This document shows positions 36,061 through 39,758 of a DNA stretch of 39,758 nucleotides, piece by piece. The notes beneath the pieces were generated by a model. That model worked only from the letters and a program-made list of their open reading frames with translations, ran no database searches and was not told where the DNA came from. How positions within the stretch are numbered: position 1 is the first letter of the stretch; each line of letters starts with the position of its first letter. Source of the DNA: an uncultured beta proteobacterium (lineage in GTDB: Bacteria > Pseudomonadota > Gammaproteobacteria > Burkholderiales > Burkholderiaceae_C); assembly GCA_903839085.1 (NCBI GenBank), contig CAIMBE010000253.1:1-39758 (forward strand). Direction: 5' to 3'. Position numbers and translations under genes: made by a program.

Positions 36061-37490
36061 GCAAGCACATCGCCATTCACCCGGTCGAAGATTTCAAGCA
36101 GCGCAGCCGCAGCGTCCTCAACGACCCCGGTCAGCGCAAGAATTTCCGCGGCGCCATGGACTTCCTGCAGGCCAAGCGGCGCGCCCAGTTTCCGGACGAG
36201 GCCGAACTCGCGGGCCTGCGCGAACTCGGCGCCGCCATCCGCCGCTACAGCCTGTCCAGGCTGCCGCAGCTGCTCGAGCAGCTCGAAGCCAATCTTGTCG
36301 CCAACGGCATCCAGGTGCACTGGGCGCAGACGCCCGACGAGGCCAACGCCATCGCGCTGGGCATCGCGCAGCGCGTCAAGGCGCGCCGCGTCATCAAAGG
36401 CAAGTCGATGGTCAGCGAAGAGATCGAATTCAATCACGCCATGCAGGCCGCCGGCATCGAGGCCATGGAGTCCGACATGGGCGAATACATCGTCCAGCTC
36501 GCCGGCGAGAAGCCGTCCCACATCATCATGCCGGCGATCCACAAAACCAAGCAGGAGATCGCCGAACTTTTCGCCCGAGAGGTGCCGGGCGTGAGCTACA
36601 CCGAAGACGTCGACGCCCTGATCCAGATCGGCCGGCGGGTGCTGCGCCGCAAGTTCGCGGAGGCCGACATCGGCCTGTCCGGCGTCAACTTCATGGTCGC
36701 CGAGACCGGCACCTTGTGCCTGGTCGAGAACGAAGGCAATGGCCGCATGTGCACCACCGTGCCGCGCGTGCACATCGCCATCACCGGCATCGAGAAAGTG
36801 GTCGAGAAACTCGAGCACGTGCCGCCCCTGTTCAGCCTGCTGGCGCGCTCGGCCACCGGTCAGGCCGTCACCACCTACTTCAACCTGATCAGCGGGCCGC
36901 GCAAGCCCGGCGAGAAGGACGGCCCGCAGGAAGTGCACCTGATCCTGCTCGACAACGGACGCACCCAGGCCTACGCCGACGAAGCGCTGCGCGCCACGCT
37001 GCAATGCATCCGCTGCGGCGCCTGCATGAACCACTGCCCGGTCTACGCGCGCATCGGCGGCCACGCCTACGGCACCACCTACCCGGGTCCTATCGGCGCC
37101 ATCATCTCGCCGCACATGCTGGGCCTGGACAGCACCTACCCTCTGGCCTTTGCCTCGACCCTGTGCGGCGCCTGCTCCGAGGTCTGCCCGGTCAAGATCC
37201 CGATCCCCCAGATCCTGGTGCGCCTGCGCAATGAAGCGCAAGCCCGGCCCGACACCGACGACGCCACCCTGCGCGGCAGCGGCTCGGCACGCACCGCTTC
37301 CGGCACCGCCATCTGGAACGTCTGGGCCCAGGTCTACAGCCGCCTGGGCCTGTACCGGCTGGCCTCGTGGTTCATGAGCCGCGGCCGCGCGCTCTCGCCC
37401 ACCGACCAGGGTGCCTGGACGCGCAGCCGCACGCCGCTGGTTCCGGCGCCCAGGCGCCTGCGCGACCTTTTGAAGGAGCGCCAGCAATGA
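36057..37490 (+). CDS. lutB: lactate utilization protein B, LUD and 4Fe-4S domains
   Basis: A 477-residue iron-sulfur subunit of the Lut lactate dehydrogenase complex. The N-terminal LUD domain includes KGKSMVSEEIEFNHAM and MVAETGTLCLVENEGNGRMC. Two 4Fe-4S motifs follow: CIRCGACMNHCP near residues 317-327 and CGACSEVCPVKIP near 369-377. A C-terminal tail of about 85 residues ends in RRLRDLLKERQQ. The ATG at 36057 overlaps the lutC stop and its stop overlaps the next start (AATGA), so lutA-lutC-lutB-dld are translationally chained. Gene order is A-C-B rather than the A-B-C of Bacillus and Escherichia coli. Confidence 0.94.
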   Translation: MSKHIAIHPVEDFKQRSRSVLNDPGQRKNFRGAMDFLQAKRRAQFPDEAELAGLRELGAAIRRYSLSRLPQLLEQLEANLVANGIQVHWAQTPDEANAIALGIAQRVKARRVIKGKSMVSEEIEFNHAMQAAGIEAMESDMGEYIVQLAGEKPSHIIMPAIHKTKQEIAELFAREVPGVSYTEDVDALIQIGRRVLRRKFAEADIGLSGVNFMVAETGTLCLVENEGNGRMCTTVPRVHIAITGIEKVVEKLEHVPPLFSLLARSATGQAVTTYFNLISGPRKPGEKDGPQEVHLILLDNGRTQAYADEALRATLQCIRCGACMNHCPVYARIGGHAYGTTYPGPIGAIISPHMLGLDSTYPLAFASTLCGACSEVCPVKIPIPQILVRLRNEAQARPDTDDATLRGSGSARTASGTAIWNVWAQVYSRLGLYRLASWFMSRGRALSPTDQGAWTRSRTPLVPAPRRLRDLLKERQQ

Positions 37491-39758
37491 GCTCACTGAT
37501 CGACGCCATATCAGGAATCCTGCCCGCCAAACAGGTCATCACCGACCCGCTGCGCCGTCTCGCCTACGGCACCGACGCCAGCTTCTACCGCCTGACGCCC
37601 GAGGTCGTGGCCGTGATCGAATCCGAGGCCGAGGTGCAGGCCCTGCTGCAGGTGGTGCGCGCCCAGCGCCGCCCCGTAACCTTTCGCGCCGCCGGCACCA
37701 GCCTGTCGGGCCAGGCCGTCACCGACAGCGTGCTGGCGCTGATCGGCGAGGACTTTGCCAGCTGCGAAATCGCGCCCGACGCCAGCACCGTGCGTGTCGG
37801 CCCCGGCATCATCGGCGGCGAGGTCAACTACCGGCTGGCGCCGTTCGGACGCAAGATCGGACCCGACCCTGCCTCCATCAACGCCTGCAAGATCGGCGGC
37901 ATTGCCGCCAACAACGCCTCCGGCATGTGCTGCGGAACCTCGCAAAACAGCTATCGCACGCTGGCCGGCATGCGCGTTATTCTGGCGGACGGCACCCTGC
38001 TCGACACGGAAGATGCAGCCAGCGTCGCCTCCTTCCGTCTCAGCCACGCGAGCCTGCTGCAGGAACTCGAACAGCTCGGCGCCAGTACCCGCGCCGACGC
38101 CGCGCTGGCCGCGCGCATCCGCCACAAGTACCAGATCAAGAACACCACCGGCTACAGCCTCAATGCGTTGATCGACTTTGCCGACCCCATCGATATCATG
38201 GCGCACCTGATGATCGGCTCCGAGGGCACGCTCGGCTTCATCGCGCGCATCACCTACCAGACGGTGGTCGAAGACCCTTGCAAGGCCAGCGCCCTGGTGT
38301 TTTTTCCGGACATCGGCAGCGCCTGCGAGGCCGTCATCCATCTCAAAAAGGAGCCGGTCTCGGCCGTCGAACTGCTCGACCGCCCGGCCCTGCGCTCGGT
38401 GCAGGACAAGCCCGGCATGCCCGCGGCCATGCGCGCGCTCGGGCCCGACGCGGCCGCCCTGCTGATCGAAGTGCGCTCGCAGACGCCGGCCGCGCTGCAG
38501 TTGCGCATCGACGCCGCACTCGGCGCCCTGCAAGGCATCGCCACCATCGAGCCGCCTGCGTTCTCCAGCGACCCCGCCACCTGCGAGATGTACTGGAAGG
38601 TGCGCAAGGGCACCTTCCCGTCGGTCGGCGCCATGCGTCGCACCGGCACCACCGTCATCATCGAGGACGTCGCGTTCCCGATCGAGTCGCTCGCCGCCGC
38701 CACGCTCGACCTGCAGGCCCTGCTGCGCCAGCATGGTTACCATGAGGGCATCATCTTCGGCCACGCGCTCGAGGGCAATCTGCATTTCGTCTTCACGCAG
38801 GATTTCTCCGCCGCGGCCGAGGTCGAGCGCTACGCGCGCTTCATGGACGACATCTGCGCGCTGGTGGTGGGCAAGTACGACGGCTCGCTCAAGGCCGAGC
38901 ACGGCACCGGTCGCAACATGGCGCCCTTTGTCGAAATGGAATGGGGCCGCCAGGCCACCGACCTGATGCGCCGCATCAAGCAGTTGTTCGATCCGCACAA
39001 CCTGCTCAACCCCGGCGTCATCCTCAATGACGACGCGCAGGCGCACCTCAAGCACCTCAAGCCGATGCCGGCGGCCGAGGAAATAGTCGACCGCTGCATC
39101 GAGTGCGGCTTCTGCGAGCCGCTGTGCCCCTCGCACCGGCTCACGCTGTCGCCACGCCAGCGCATCGTCAGCTGGCGCGAGCTCTCCAGCCGCGCCGCCA
39201 GCGGCCAGAGCAGCACCGACATCGAGGGCGACTTCGCCTACTACGGCCTGGACACCTGCGCCGGTTGCGGCCTGTGCTCGACCGCCTGCCCGGTCGGCAT
39301 CGACACCGGCGCGCTGACGCGCCTGCTGCGCGGGCGCGGCATGGGCAGCGCATCGCACACCGTTGCCAAACTGACCGCCGATCACTTTGGCAAGGTCGCC
39401 AGCCTGTCGCGCGCCGGCCTCAGCGCCGGCCACGCGGCCACCAGCGTGCTGGGCGAAGAGCTGGTGCGCCGCCTCAGCGGGGGCCACTGGAAGCGCGGCA
39501 TGCCGCTTGCGGCGAAGCTGCCCAGCCCTTACAAGGGCGCCGGCGACCCGGTGGTCTATTTCCCGGCCTGCGGCGGCCGCATCTTCGGCGCCAACACGTC
39601 CGACGAGGCAGCCCTGCCCGAGGTCATCATGGATCTGCTGGTGCGCGCCGGCTACGCGCCGCGCCTGCCGCAGGGTTTTGACAAGCTGTGCTGCGGCCAG
39701 ATGCTCGCCAGCAAGGGCATGGCCGAAGAAGCCGACGCCATGGCCGATGCCGTCAGCC
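37487..39758 (+). CDS. FAD- and Fe-S-containing D-lactate dehydrogenase (Dld-II type), cut by window end
   Basis: The first 757 residues of a large oxidoreductase of the FAD-linked GlcD/Dld type; the frame is open to the last base. The FAD-binding PCMH domain shows FRAAGTSLSGQAV near 70 and ACKIGGIAANNASGMCCG near 135-150; the FAD-oxidase C domain has IEDVAFPIE and HALEGNLHFVF, then KAEHGTGRNMAPFVE. Two 4Fe-4S motifs are at Cys537/540/543/547 (CIECGFCEPLCP) and Cys591/594/597/601 (CAGCGLCSTACP). A CCG domain begins near 690 (YFPACGGRI, LCCGQMLAS). Such proteins oxidise D-lactate and pass electrons to quinone; position after lutACB supports this, although a related 2-hydroxyglutarate enzyme (YdiJ) shares the architecture. 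Confidence 0.92.
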   Translation, partial: MSSLIDAISGILPAKQVITDPLRRLAYGTDASFYRLTPEVVAVIESEAEVQALLQVVRAQRRPVTFRAAGTSLSGQAVTDSVLALIGEDFASCEIAPDASTVRVGPGIIGGEVNYRLAPFGRKIGPDPASINACKIGGIAANNASGMCCGTSQNSYRTLAGMRVILADGTLLDTEDAASVASFRLSHASLLQELEQLGASTRADAALAARIRHKYQIKNTTGYSLNALIDFADPIDIMAHLMIGSEGTLGFIARITYQTVVEDPCKASALVFFPDIGSACEAVIHLKKEPVSAVELLDRPALRSVQDKPGMPAAMRALGPDAAALLIEVRSQTPAALQLRIDAALGALQGIATIEPPAFSSDPATCEMYWKVRKGTFPSVGAMRRTGTTVIIEDVAFPIESLAAATLDLQALLRQHGYHEGIIFGHALEGNLHFVFTQDFSAAAEVERYARFMDDICALVVGKYDGSLKAEHGTGRNMAPFVEMEWGRQATDLMRRIKQLFDPHNLLNPGVILNDDAQAHLKHLKPMPAAEEIVDRCIECGFCEPLCPSHRLTLSPRQRIVSWRELSSRAASGQSSTDIEGDFAYYGLDTCAGCGLCSTACPVGIDTGALTRLLRGRGMGSASHTVAKLTADHFGKVASLSRAGLSAGHAATSVLGEELVRRLSGGHWKRGMPLAAKLPSPYKGAGDPVVYFPACGGRIFGANTSDEAALPEVIMDLLVRAGYAPRLPQGFDKLCCGQMLASKGMAEEADAMADAVS

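Noticed and set aside
37511-39487. A 658-codon open frame on the minus strand
   Set aside because: It lies opposite the FAD/Fe-S dehydrogenase, which has full motifs in plus frame; the minus product is compositionally biased (Gly/Ala/Asp/His) with no domain.

Overview
The window is a high-GC bacterial chromosome segment, almost certainly from a betaproteobacterium of the order Burkholderiales and probably the family Comamonadaceae. The evidence is the gene order (rpsF-priB-rpsR-rplI then dnaB; hom-thrC followed by molybdenum-cofactor genes; surE-pcm-nlpD-rlmD), the close agreement of the proteins with families of that order as I remember them, and hairpin-rich repeats of a kind I associate with that family. 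I see no tRNA, rRNA, CRISPR array, prophage or insertion sequence. Most of the window is core genome.

Layout. Bases 1-1372: the end of a phosphofructokinase and a short-chain dehydrogenase of the hydroxyacyl-CoA type. 1465-5042 (minus): two small exported proteins and a two-domain M16 zinc peptidase. 5139-8400: clpB behind a heat-shock-type promoter, divergent from an uncharacterised 188-residue protein. 8401-15019 (minus): a tightly coupled run alaA, hom, thrC, mobB, moeA, moaD, moaE with stop/start overlaps at four of its six junctions. 15130-17849 (plus): an Mth938-type protein, a Bcp/PrxQ peroxiredoxin and a PIN-PhoH ATPase. 17873-20928 (minus): rpsF-priB-rpsR-rplI, a strong terminator, then dnaB. 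21010-26745: ppsA and a fused sodium:solute symporter on minus, with the PEP-synthase regulator gene divergent. 26771-28158: a GlcG/HbpS-type protein and a Bax-inhibitor-1 membrane protein with a clear terminator. 28159-28595 holds only repeats. 28596-32451 (minus): surE, pcm, nlpD, rlmD. 32572-39758: a quinone-oxidoreductase-like gene, then a FadR-type regulator divergent from lutA-lutC-lutB and a large FAD/Fe-S D-lactate dehydrogenase that runs off the window.

How the genes work together. The lut/dld operon would oxidise lactate to pyruvate. ppsA would turn pyruvate into phosphoenolpyruvate, with PpsR switching that enzyme by phosphorylation, and the symporter two bases downstream of ppsA is a plausible uptake system for a small carboxylate. 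The window thus holds two parts of a C2/C3-acid assimilation route.

No wholly new system stands out. The points most worth checking are an in-frame repeat insertion that has displaced the start of lutC; the absence of rpoS from its usual place between nlpD and rlmD; two DnaA-box-like sites one helical turn apart upstream of dnaB; a terminator-like hairpin next to a perfect -10 in the rpsF leader; and the fused symporter with a long charged insertion. All product assignments come from reading sequence motifs; no database search was run.
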